NCBI GenBank assembly: GCA_029339505.1
Contig: JAQISU010000132.1
Span: 5,241,001 to 5,305,000, forward strand
Direction: 5' to 3'
From: Unio delphinus
Lineage: Eukaryota; Mollusca; Bivalvia; Unionida; Unionidae
Length of the DNA stretch: 64,000 nucleotides
Below are positions 20,801 to 27,065 of this stretch, in pieces. Made by a program: the position numbers and the translations under genes. The first letter of the stretch is position 1, and each line of letters begins with the position of its first letter. The notes below the pieces were generated by a model, which did no database searches, was not told where the DNA came from, and was given only the letters and a program-made list of their open reading frames with translations.

Positions 20801-21762
20801 GCATTTGTGAAGTGTTCTAGTATTCGTTCTGCTACACAATTAAGCCCTGACGAATATTTCATAGGAGCTAGTTTTGCGATATCGGGTTTATCATTTAACG
20901 GATATATCCCATAAACCATTGCTGTTACGGGATAAGATCTTTCGTAGTATGGTTTATCAATGCCGGTTAGAATCCCTGGTTTGGAATCTCTACTCACAAT
21001 GACAGCTTTTTTATTCTTGAGGATTGGTTCAAATTTATCCTTAATAATCCATTTGCCATCGACTTCGATAATGAATTTGATTCGGAAAAAATGCCGTTTT
21101 TCCCCAACACGTGAAATTATCACTGCTGCTTTTTCATCAGTCATGGTAGCATCAACAACACCATCAATTCGAAATGTTGACCAACAATAAGATGCTCCAT
21201 CACGCTTAAATTCATTAAAACAATCTCTGATTTTACTAATCATGGCTTTATCAAGAATTGTATTCTTTGGTGTATTAGAAGCTATATCGAGATTGAATTG
21301 AGCATCTTTCCAGGGGTAATCTCTCTTGGACGTTTTTGAAATCCGAAGGATTTTGGGTTTATCGCGATTAAATTTGTTACGTTGTTTTGGTCTATCGAGA
21401 TTAAATCTAGGACTGATTTTCAATAATCTCTTAAACTCTTTCATGTTTCCGTCTCTTGGACGTTTGTTACGTTTTTTGGGTCTATCGAGATTAAATCTAG
21501 GACTGATTTTCAATAATCTCTTAAACTCTTTCATGTTTCCGTCTCTTGGACGCTTGTTACGTTGTTTTGGTCTATCGAGATTAAATCTAGGACTGATTTT
21601 CAATAATCTCTTAAACTCTTTCATGTTTCCGTCTCTTGGACGTTTGTTACGTTGTTTTGGTCTATCGAGATTAAATCTAGGACTGATTTTCAATAATCTC
21701 TTAAACTCTCTATCAGCATTAAATTTAGCATTTCTCGAAGTCAATCTCTTGAACTCCATCAT
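17884..21762 (-). CDS. Family-B DNA polymerase fused to SF1 helicase and HNH domain
   Basis: A 1,292-aa protein. Residues about 12-135 are four copies of a 30-aa basic repeat (EFKRLLKISPRFNLD). A region at about 300-395 has the motifs GLNCVAERILEHF and IIDHNKHAWTP, suggestive of an OTU/papain-like Cys-His pair (inference). PolB motif A is SIDISACYPGSFLG (about 540-555), a KFTQGGRYDNAKYS block is the motif-B candidate (about 700), and motif C is VATDSMYI (about 796), retaining only the second Asp of the usual DTD. An SF1/Pif1-RecD-type helicase follows: Walker A GCGGSGKTT (about 876-884), Walker B IIIWDEI (about 950), motif III GDQGQPPPF (about 980), then AATIHSSQG and VYLAVSRVR (about 1150-1180). 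The last 55 residues are an HNH-like zinc module (CASC...FTVDRKNN.LGH...NNVMLTCLECNR). No exonuclease motifs are evident. It presumably replicates the element. Confidence 0.9.
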   Translation of the reverse strand: MMEFKRLTSRNAKFNADREFKRLLKISPRFNLDRPKQRNKRPRDGNMKEFKRLLKISPRFNLDRPKQRNKRPRDGNMKEFKRLLKISPRFNLDRPKKRNKRPRDGNMKEFKRLLKISPRFNLDRPKQRNKFNRDKPKILRISKTSKRDYPWKDAQFNLDIASNTPKNTILDKAMISKIRDCFNEFKRDGASYCWSTFRIDGVVDATMTDEKAAVIISRVGEKRHFFRIKFIIEVDGKWIIKDKFEPILKNKKAVIVSRDSKPGILTGIDKPYYERSYPVTAMVYGIYPLNDKPDIAKLAPMKYSSGLNCVAERILEHFTNASRGNKLTDLRRRKITEWELTVKQHGAKISDIAKLEASLKFPISVTTITGEVLYEPKYQSRGAPIQIIDHNKHAWTPAVTIFPRERTVKYIPKEFVGDVFYEERLFDAIHALCKDDPVSVWLLRSDEEFDQFVKPNGELYRIEELDNRMRKIASDFSPQNSHEKLLTDSFTIPSVVAHFAREKNSWRPTRSDFLEDVKLSCVEFGHGGLWNTKYSRDGMISIDISACYPGSFLGYGECAEYFKRFGHPTHEMTRVAINGPLPDFDLTGFARVISFELATGLHPCSYVWLGRHLSEKHWMPIVLLRYMIDCGMLISLIVSDAIICYRAQKEVWLPQPNLDRIINELRKQFPDFSEEEIINWSKKLFEIKKEQAKDLGRRIIGKFTQGGRYDNAKYSSRLIIDVAEYDFIVADLMKQGKLVSRKDAFLSNGEKLGTVVTYCDGYNSQYTHLRSSMLAYASINLFSMINRFPNTAVRVATDSMYIHNKYKSAVAAFTDPEENWGRWRFKKEMLHEYCESADVAMDDKYLCCNRIEIQSEFSNAPPVSDPVCRYKTVYLNGCGGSGKTTRAIELFRGGGNTCISTNMIVLTPTHRLAREMIQRGVNACTYHSFFRWKGDKWTPDRMGDKFIPEIIIWDEICTVSLDVLKTFLEWLLTKNTKVVMCGDQGQPPPFVGASPHEWLKGFVDYYEEITTDYRSLDERLREFKKLIRLQPDRIQCEIAREVISETPMNDFWEAWRPNDLIIASRKIVRDTLQMKLFELHKEKFATLPVPLCYRPSDTRKQNIEVDIPGQSEKQILVLNDIVLVDINVVEDALRANKSPWTLGYAATIHSSQGLTISDTIVWMVDNRIEWSNLVYLAVSRVRNINQLRRVVFDDNDTTISDIDVSIINKKLSGYKQQDKKKQREFDIDAELIITLKKQQNNHCASCNCIMRWQYSDKDPRQFTVDRKNNNLGHVRNNVMLTCLECNRRNGAS
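21380..21730 (-). repeat. 90-bp in-frame tandem repeat in the polymerase N-terminus
   Basis: The box TCTATCGAGATTAAATCTAG begins at 21391, 21481, 21571 and 21661, exactly 90 bp apart, encoding the 30-aa repeat. Copies are nearly identical (one has an indel-free TTTTTT for TTGTTTT change), so the expansion is recent. The decayed relative lacks this segment. Confidence 0.95.
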
Positions 21763-21859
21763 GCTATACTAAAAACAAGTGTCTAAATGAAAGATTTTTA
21801 TATAATGAATCACTGCAAATGGATCAGTCAATGAATTAGACAAATAGTATAGTATACGA
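21763..21859. promoter_or_regulatory. Divergent promoter between polymerase and HNH endonuclease
   Basis: A 97-bp gap between divergent start codons contains a TATATAAA box on the minus strand (21797-21804), about 35 bp upstream of the polymerase ATG. The same AT block could serve the plus-strand endonuclease. Spacing fits a TATA-type promoter with a very short leader. Confidence 0.5.
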
Positions 21860-22351
21860 ATGAACCAGGAATTCAGACCACACCCAGTGAGTACAAATTA
21901 TGAAGCATCCAGTGATGGTGTTGTAAGAAACCGTAGACTGAAGAACCCAGTTGGGTGGGATAATGGTATGGGGTATTTGTTCTTTACTGTTGGAAAGAAG
22001 AAATATTACAATCATCGTTTCGTGTATGAATGTTTCCATGGATTGATCAAAGATGGTTTTGTTATTGATCATATTGATTCTAATCCGAAGAACAATTCCT
22101 TATCAAATCTTCAAGCAATCACACATAGTGAGAATACCAAACGAGGAAGGACTGGGAAATACTCGAAAAAAGCGAGACCTGTGAAATCTTTGAATACAAT
22201 AACTAACGAAGAAAAAGTATTTAAATCAATATATGAAGCCGGCAAGTATTTCAATATTTGTAGACCCTCAGTACGATATGTTGCAGAGGGGGTTTGTCGA
22301 TCGGCTATTTCAAAAAAGAGCGGACAGAAAATTCAATTTAGTTATGTCTAA
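21860..22351 (+). CDS. Free-standing HNH homing endonuclease with NUMOD domains
   Basis: A 163-aa protein. The N-terminus has a NUMOD4-like segment (NYEASSDGVVRNRRLK), then an HNH core: NHRFVYECFHGLI followed by VIDHIDSNPKNNSLSNLQ and a final N in HSENTKRG. The C-terminus (KSIYEAGKYFNICRPSVRYVAEG) resembles a NUMOD1 helix-turn-helix DNA-reading motif. This is the layout of phage and giant-virus HNH homing endonucleases, which cut intron- or intergene-less alleles and spread by repair (family knowledge). It is not one of the usual Maverick core genes. The decayed relative has a deletion spanning this position, so whether it ever carried one is unknown. Confidence 0.85.
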   Translation: MNQEFRPHPVSTNYEASSDGVVRNRRLKNPVGWDNGMGYLFFTVGKKKYYNHRFVYECFHGLIKDGFVIDHIDSNPKNNSLSNLQAITHSENTKRGRTGKYSKKARPVKSLNTITNEEKVFKSIYEAGKYFNICRPSVRYVAEGVCRSAISKKSGQKIQFSYV

Positions 22352-22395
22352 TACGTCATATTTTTCATTTAGAAATATATAATTGTTATAGAATA

Positions 22396-22752
22396 ATGAA
22401 TTCTGAAAACATGAATAGCATTTTATCCGAGATTTCAAAATTGAAAGGTTGGGATATTGAACTATCAGATGGGTTAAATCCTGATCAAATCATGTCTGAT
22501 TTTCAGGACATAGAATACGGAGTTAACAACAATAAATACATGCTACCAAAGAAGTATGCGCTCATCAAAAGAATTCAGAATTCTATTAAGGACTCTCTCG
22601 CATTTTCCAGTGACGTAAGTGTGTTCGCTCCGTTGTATACCATCGTAGAACGAATACGAAAAGAATTGGGGTACGAATACGAATTGAAAAAGGAGGTTAA
22701 TTCTAAAGTTAGAAACCTACGGGCGTTAATTCAAGAAAATGAACAATTTTGA
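22396..22752 (+). CDS. Unrecognised 118-aa protein
   Basis: Begins MNSENMNSILSEISKLKGW and is mostly predicted helical with charged C-terminal half (ERIRKELGYEYELKKEVNSK). No signal peptide, membrane segment or known motif is visible. An AT-rich TATATAA box (about 22374) lies just upstream of the ATG. It is followed by a 26-bp tandem duplication and the 330-bp non-coding gap with the hairpin. It is open and preserved within an otherwise compact element, which supports expression. Function unknown. Confidence 0.65.
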   Translation: MNSENMNSILSEISKLKGWDIELSDGLNPDQIMSDFQDIEYGVNNNKYMLPKKYALIKRIQNSIKDSLAFSSDVSVFAPLYTIVERIRKELGYEYELKKEVNSKVRNLRALIQENEQF

Positions 22753-22806
22753 TTGACCAACCATTTATCATTATTTGATTGACCAACCATTTATCATTAT
22801 TTGATT
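22751..22806. repeat. 26-bp tandem duplication in the non-coding gap
   Basis: GATTGACCAACCATTTATCA begins at 22751 and 22777, with a partial third GATTG at 22803. The first copy overlaps the end of the 118-aa frame. Confidence 0.9.
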
Positions 22807-22920
22807 GTGACCGTCCCTCATAGAGATTTTAATTTTTTTTTTTAGCATTTTTTGATCAAAACTGTTGAAATCAGTGAATAAAAAATTGATGGCTGGTTCG
22901 GATTGATCAAATGGAAAAGT

Positions 22921-22970
22921 GGGGAAAGTGTGATATTTTTTATTTTTATAAGGATTTCCACACTTTCCCC
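22921..22970. promoter_or_regulatory. 13-bp-stem hairpin in the element's largest non-coding gap
   Basis: GGGGAAAGTGTG (22921-22932) pairs exactly with CACACTTTCCCC (22959-22970), plus one flanking T-A pair, across a 26-nt AT-rich loop. It lies mid-gap (22,753-23,083) between two plus-strand genes. It could be a transcription terminator/processing signal or a replication element. The sequence alone does not decide. Confidence 0.6.
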
Positions 22971-23053
22971 ATCATTGAACGAAGCTGTCTCACGACGAAA
23001 TAACACTTCCATGACCATCCGATGGTGTTAGGTTGGATTGAAAAATTGTTTTG

Positions 23054-23086
23054 CAATTGAAAAATTGTTTCTGATTTCAAATAATG
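23054..23086 (+). promoter_or_regulatory. 33-bp conserved leader, copy 1
   Basis: A block starting CAATTGAAAAAT and ending in the ATG of the 328-aa gene matches 24119-24151 at 32 of 33 positions, including TTTCTGATTTCAAATAATG. Its position, exactly up to the start codon in both genes, suggests a shared late-type promoter/leader. Confidence 0.7.
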
Positions 23087-24070
23087 GTCAATGAAGCATT
23101 AACAACCCGATTGGCTCGTGAACGACTGGATGCAATCAGGAGATTTGTACCAATTCGTGACTCTGTACGGAATAAACTACAACAACGACAGAGTCTTCAG
23201 ACTGATTTTGCTATGGGATCCGAAGAATTGTTTAAACCAGTAACCACAGCAACGAAAGGGATAGAGCGTGCTATACTGGGAGATGTTCCCGAGACGGGAA
23301 AATCTGTTATCGGTGAACTCGAAAAAATAGCAGCGAAAACTGAACAAACTGAACAAACAAAACAAATGGAATCAAAAGAAATAGTAGATGATTTACGCGT
23401 GATATTTAACGAGGCGGGTTTAGCAGCAATCATTGAGACTAAACTAGCAAAAATTCCTGCGCTTGTTGTTACGACTTATGAAAACAGGAAAAATTTGTTG
23501 AAACCAGAACATCATAACTTTGTTAGAGATATAACTCACTGGGCTGATATATTCTACAAAATCAAAACTGAGAAAACAGGTAGAATTAAGAAGAAGGGTA
23601 ACGCATCATACATTGGATATATCAATGCGGTGGGCGAAGTGTATAATCAATACGAAGAGTTTAAACAACAACAAAAACCGCAAAAATTGCGAGGAAAGCG
23701 ACAGCAACCTGCAAAGAAAGTAGTCTACTCTCCTAAAAAACAACAAATACCACGTGATGATGATTTTCTTGATTATTTATTACAAGAAGCCGATTTAGAA
23801 AAACAGGATGAAGAAAAAAAATTGGATGAAGCAACTGGTTATAGCGGAAGTGGATTAAGAGATTCCAGTGTTTCATGTCCTGGTAGTGTTATCAATGATA
23901 TATCACGATTAGAAGTTCTTGTAGGAGGTTTCCGAGCTGGAAATAACTCACCGGAAATAATTAATGAAGCAGCTGATATCTGTAGACGGTTATTTGCCGG
24001 CGGTATCATGGATATCAAAACATATCGAGATTTCATTGGCGAGTTAGTGGAGGATTATCATAGTGATTAA
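23084..24070 (+). CDS. Unrecognised 328-aa virion-block protein
   Basis: A 328-aa hydrophilic protein. The first 100 residues are Gln/Lys-rich and helical, including a TEQTEQTKQ run. The middle (about 200-245) is very basic then very acidic (KLRGKRQQPAKK, LEKQDEEKKLDE). The C-terminus carries a compact module SRLEVLVGGFRAGNNSPEIINEAADICRR (quoted in part), of the RLExLxGxxxAGNNS type that I recall from other Maverick-type elements next to capsid genes. It is the first gene of a plus-strand virion block and shares its leader with the next gene. A frame-broken homologue (54.94-55.79 kb) precedes the same neighbour in the relative. It could be a scaffold, core or DNA-binding protein (inference). 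Confidence 0.7.
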   Translation: MVNEALTTRLARERLDAIRRFVPIRDSVRNKLQQRQSLQTDFAMGSEELFKPVTTATKGIERAILGDVPETGKSVIGELEKIAAKTEQTEQTKQMESKEIVDDLRVIFNEAGLAAIIETKLAKIPALVVTTYENRKNLLKPEHHNFVRDITHWADIFYKIKTEKTGRIKKKGNASYIGYINAVGEVYNQYEEFKQQQKPQKLRGKRQQPAKKVVYSPKKQQIPRDDDFLDYLLQEADLEKQDEEKKLDEATGYSGSGLRDSSVSCPGSVINDISRLEVLVGGFRAGNNSPEIINEAADICRRLFAGGIMDIKTYRDFIGELVEDYHSD

Positions 24071-24100
24071 TCACCGGGATTAAATAAAAACGCTAGCGTG

Positions 24101-24117
24101 GAAATCCGAAGGATTTC
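24101..24117. promoter_or_regulatory. GAAATCC-GAA-GGATTTC palindrome
   Basis: A perfect 7-bp palindrome with 3-nt centre in the 78-bp gap between the 328-aa and 149-aa genes. A similar palindrome sits at the syntenic gap of the relative (54,914-54,930). Confidence 0.65.
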
Positions 24118-24118
24118 A

Positions 24119-24151
24119 CAATTGAAAAATGGTTTCTGATTTCAAATAATG
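24119..24151 (+). promoter_or_regulatory. 33-bp conserved leader, copy 2
   Basis: One-mismatch copy of the block at 23054-23086, ending in the ATG of the 149-aa gene. The preceding 18 nt (GGATTTCACAATTGAAAA, 24111-24128) recur exactly at 27929-27946 upstream of the membrane-protein gene. Confidence 0.7.
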
Positions 24152-24598
24152 ATCATACACTACAATCATGATAAACCAACCCCCGTCTATGTAGTTAATT
24201 CACGGTTTCCAGTTTATAGAGCATACTACGGAGATGGTTTAGGCAATACCATTGCAGGGTTATTTGCGAGAATGGCTCCAAAAGTGATGCCATTGGCTAA
24301 ACAACTAGGAATGAAAGCAATTGAAGTTATTCGTGATAAGGGTATTGGTGCTGTTGGAGATCTTGCTGGAAAAGCGTTTTCAACTGCGAGGAATAAATTA
24401 ACATCATTAGTGAAATCACGGATGAAATCCAAAGGATTTTCAAAACCGTTACCGTCTACAGCGGAAATGCCTGCAAGTGTTAGTAGAATTATAAATAACG
24501 CAGTAGACGAAAAATTAGCGTCGATGGTAAATCAAGGAGACCAAAGCAATATTGCAAATATGATAGCAGGAAGCGGCTTTAAAAAACTACGTCGATGA
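24149..24598 (+). CDS. Basic amphipathic minor virion protein (adenovirus pVI/pX-like candidate)
   Basis: A 149-aa protein with a Gly-rich amphipathic segment (YYGDGLGNTIAGLFARMAPK, about 26-45), a helical stretch with repeated Ala/Gly (VIRDKGIGAVGDLAGKAF), and a very basic tail (KSRMKSKGFSK, FKKLRR at the end). Similar proteins with a GxGxGxxxxxLFRxxxPxxK start are regular neighbours of Maverick capsid genes and are compared with adenoviral membrane-lytic or core peptides (from memory; not verified). It lies between the 328-aa gene and the capsid gene, and the decayed relative keeps that order. Confidence 0.7.
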   Translation: MIIHYNHDKPTPVYVVNSRFPVYRAYYGDGLGNTIAGLFARMAPKVMPLAKQLGMKAIEVIRDKGIGAVGDLAGKAFSTARNKLTSLVKSRMKSKGFSKPLPSTAEMPASVSRIINNAVDEKLASMVNQGDQSNIANMIAGSGFKKLRR

Positions 24599-24613
24599 AA
24601 ATCGTTTACGATG

Positions 24614-24630
24614 AAAATCCTACGGATTTT
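24614..24630. promoter_or_regulatory. AAAATCC-TAC-GGATTTT palindrome before the capsid gene
   Basis: Perfect 7-bp palindrome in the 62-bp gap upstream of the capsid ATG. Same core (AAATCC-N3-GGATTT) as at 24101 and 21339. Confidence 0.6.
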
Positions 24631-24660
24631 TACGATTTAGACTCTGATAAATAGAATAAA

Positions 24661-26070
24661 ATGTTCAAAAAATCACATGATCCGGCGTTTGATATAGACG
24701 CCCCAGTTGGCAAGGATGATTCTGTACGCGATTATCAATATTACGCTTATCATGCAATAGACGCAAATAGTCGATCGCGAATTGAACTTCAAGTCCATGA
24801 TACCAGTAAATACTTTTTGCCTTGTGAAGCATTTATTGAAGTAGAAGGAAAACTTGTAACAGCTGCTGGAGCATCATATCCAGGTGATACTCAAGTCGGT
24901 TTTGTCAATAATGGTATTATGGCGCTATTTGAGAGTGCTAGATATCTCATTGATGGAAAAGAAATTGAGTCCATAGATCGCGATGTTGATGTAGCTACAA
25001 CAATAATCGGGTTAGCGAGATATTCTGATGATTATACAAGATCAGCAGGACCTTCTATGATGTTTGCAAAGGATGCTAAGAATACCGCTGGTGGAAAACA
25101 ATTCATTGTAAGAAAACCAAAAAAACATGCTGGTGATGCTGATGTTGATGTCGAGGATATGATTATAAACAACGACCCCAATTTCAATCTAGGAGCTGCA
25201 ACACGAAACTCAATGTTGAGAGTAGGGGATAAATCATTTTCATGCGCGATTCCACTGCATCACATATTTGGATTCTGTAGAAACGTCAGAAAAGTTATTT
25301 ATGGGGCGAAGCATACAGTATCGCTTGTACGAAAGAGTGATGATAATGACGCAATTTGGAGGATTCCAGCAAACCCAGCTGCAGATCATGTAAATGATGA
25401 TGCCGGTAAAGTCATTTTAACAAAAATATCATTGTGGATGCCAGTGTTGACTCCAGCAATCACTGCAGAAGAACGATTACTATCATTTATGGACCAAGGA
25501 GGAAAATCGTTGTTGAGTTGGTTATCAGTAAGTACAGATGTGAAGCAATCAAATCTGCTGAACGGGTTATTCACGTGGAATCTAGCATCAAAACAAGGTG
25601 TTGCTGCGCCACGTCATATATTCGTAGCGTTACAGGATAACACACGAGTTGGCAATCAACTCTCCAGCCATATGATATTTGATCAGTTAGGTGTGAAGGA
25701 CGTCTCACTGAGAATAAATGGCCAACAGGAACCATCCGAGGATATACAACTTGATTACACTAACAACCATATTGCACGCGTGTATCATCGTCTGTTGTCA
25801 TTTATGGCACGTGATCAAAATGTGGATACTGGTTTGCAAATATCACAATTTGATTTTAAAAATCTATATCCGATCTATTACTTCTCACTGGAACATCTCG
25901 ATTTAACAAGACAGTCAGTTGTTGATATACACTTTAGAGCTAATATGAATCGTCCTGTTGGTGCTGCTGATTATAGAGCGGTTGCTGTCATTCTCAGCGA
26001 CAAATCAATGCTACTCGAAGGTGTTGGAGGAAGAATGAGAGTGGTAGATGCACCAGTAGAAAATCTTTGA
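24661..26070 (+). CDS. Major capsid protein (F54H12.2-like, double jelly-roll family)
   Basis: A 469-aa protein starting MFKKSHDPAFDIDAPVGKDD with the conserved block TSKYFLPCEAFIEVEGKL. It resembles the uncharacterised F54H12.2-type proteins of invertebrate genomes, which are Maverick/adintovirus hexon-like capsid proteins (established family). Later blocks include NNGIMALFESARYLIDGKEIE and a C-terminal beta-rich half (GLQISQFDFKNLYPIYYFSL). It forms the capsid shell that the ATPase fills and the protease matures. It is intact, with ATG following a palindrome and AATAGAATAAA leader. A homologous N-terminal fragment of about 150 codons survives at 53.87-54.32 kb. Confidence 0.9.
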   Translation: MFKKSHDPAFDIDAPVGKDDSVRDYQYYAYHAIDANSRSRIELQVHDTSKYFLPCEAFIEVEGKLVTAAGASYPGDTQVGFVNNGIMALFESARYLIDGKEIESIDRDVDVATTIIGLARYSDDYTRSAGPSMMFAKDAKNTAGGKQFIVRKPKKHAGDADVDVEDMIINNDPNFNLGAATRNSMLRVGDKSFSCAIPLHHIFGFCRNVRKVIYGAKHTVSLVRKSDDNDAIWRIPANPAADHVNDDAGKVILTKISLWMPVLTPAITAEERLLSFMDQGGKSLLSWLSVSTDVKQSNLLNGLFTWNLASKQGVAAPRHIFVALQDNTRVGNQLSSHMIFDQLGVKDVSLRINGQQEPSEDIQLDYTNNHIARVYHRLLSFMARDQNVDTGLQISQFDFKNLYPIYYFSLEHLDLTRQSVVDIHFRANMNRPVGAADYRAVAVILSDKSMLLEGVGGRMRVVDAPVENL

Positions 26071-26109
26071 TTGATTTTTCATTGAATTAGAATCAATCTA
26101 TTATGTATA

Positions 26110-26589
26110 ATGTCATATAGTGTTATTAGTGTTACGTTAACTCCCGGTCAATTAAAAAAATTGCAATCAGAATCGGTTAAGCGATGTGGAACCACAATCA
26201 CGTTGAAACCCAACCAAATGACTGGTGGTGCAAATAAACTATCGCTGACAACTCGTCAGGTGAAACATTTCAATGATGCACTTGCAGCCAAAAAAGGTGT
26301 TCAGATTACTCTTTCTGCGGCTGCTATCAAAAATATGATTAAAACAGGCGGTATATTTCCGTTGTTAGCTGCGATTCCAGCGCTAATTGCAGCAGCAGCC
26401 CCAGCGGTGGCTAAAGCGGCAGCGTTAGGAGCCGTTGGTACTGCTGCAGGAATGGCACTAAAGAAGGCAACTGGGAAAGGATATAAAAAAAAGGGACGAT
26501 CCGTTCACGGATTGGGTCTAAGACTACCAGGAACCCCGTATTCGTGGTACAGCGGAAAGGGTCTAAGACTACCAGGAACGATTTATTAA
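26110..26589 (+). CDS. Hydrophobic-core basic protein with LPGT repeats
   Basis: A 159-aa protein. Residues 5-75 show two similar beta-type units (VTLTPGQLKKL and ITLSAAAIKNM, with LSLTTRQVKHF between). Residues about 80-117 form a long Ala/Leu-rich hydrophobic segment (FPLLAAIPALIAAAAPAVAK), followed by a basic stretch (KKATGKGYKKKGR). The tail repeats GLRLPGT (136-142 and 151-157). The layout fits a membrane-active or capsid-internal peptide precursor with possible maturation sites, and similar proteins occur beside Maverick proteases (memory, not verified). It ends 14 bp before the protease ATG. Confidence 0.65.
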   Translation: MSYSVISVTLTPGQLKKLQSESVKRCGTTITLKPNQMTGGANKLSLTTRQVKHFNDALAAKKGVQITLSAAAIKNMIKTGGIFPLLAAIPALIAAAAPAVAKAAALGAVGTAAGMALKKATGKGYKKKGRSVHGLGLRLPGTPYSWYSGKGLRLPGTIY

Positions 26590-26603
26590 TTCAGAAATCT
26601 TCG

Positions 26604-27041
26604 ATGGTTCCCATGTCCAATTTTGATTTAATGGATGCGGCTAAAAAACTCGCGATTAAAAACTTCAGAGGTGTCTTTATGAAAGATCAATTACCACATC
26701 AACCAAACAGCGTTGAAACCGGAATCATTAATTTAGATAACAGCACCGGACCTGGAACTCACTGGGTTGCATACGCTATTGATCCACGTGGGATTGTTTA
26801 TTTCGATTCATATGGATTAGCCCCACCAAAAGAGTTTATGCGGTATATAAAAACCCTTCCAATGAAGACTTGGTATTCTACGCTACCAACACAAACGATG
26901 ATTGACCCACCAATATGTGGCAGCGAAGTATTAAATGCCCTTGACGCTATTTCTAACTCCTTGAGTAACCCAAGCGGAAAACCACCACATATTGTCGTAA
27001 ATGACTACACCAGCAATCGCTGGAAATCGAAACGATTTTAG
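26604..27041 (+). CDS. Adenain-like cysteine maturation protease
   Basis: A 145-aa protein from ATG 26604 (a second ATG lies at 26613; upstream in-frame codons overlap the previous gene and lack ATG). Catalytic candidates are H53 in GPGTHWVAYAID, D68 in VYFDSYG and C105 in DPPICGSEVLNAL, in the His-Asp-Cys order of adenovirus-type (C5) and Ulp1-type (C48) proteases. The DPPICG segment replaces the usual Gln-containing oxyanion block, but the Cys-Gly step is kept. In Mavericks and adintoviruses this enzyme processes capsid precursors (family knowledge). It lies directly downstream of the LPGT-repeat protein, a plausible substrate. Length is shorter than adenain (about 204 aa) but common for Maverick versions. 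Confidence 0.88.
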   Translation: MVPMSNFDLMDAAKKLAIKNFRGVFMKDQLPHQPNSVETGIINLDNSTGPGTHWVAYAIDPRGIVYFDSYGLAPPKEFMRYIKTLPMKTWYSTLPTQTMIDPPICGSEVLNALDAISNSLSNPSGKPPHIVVNDYTSNRWKSKRF

Positions 27042-27065
27042 AGAGAGAAAGAGTTTTACAATAAC

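Noticed and set aside
26544..26603. Longer N-terminus for the protease
   Set aside because: It would start at GTG inside the preceding gene; ATG 26604 gives a normal Maverick protease length.
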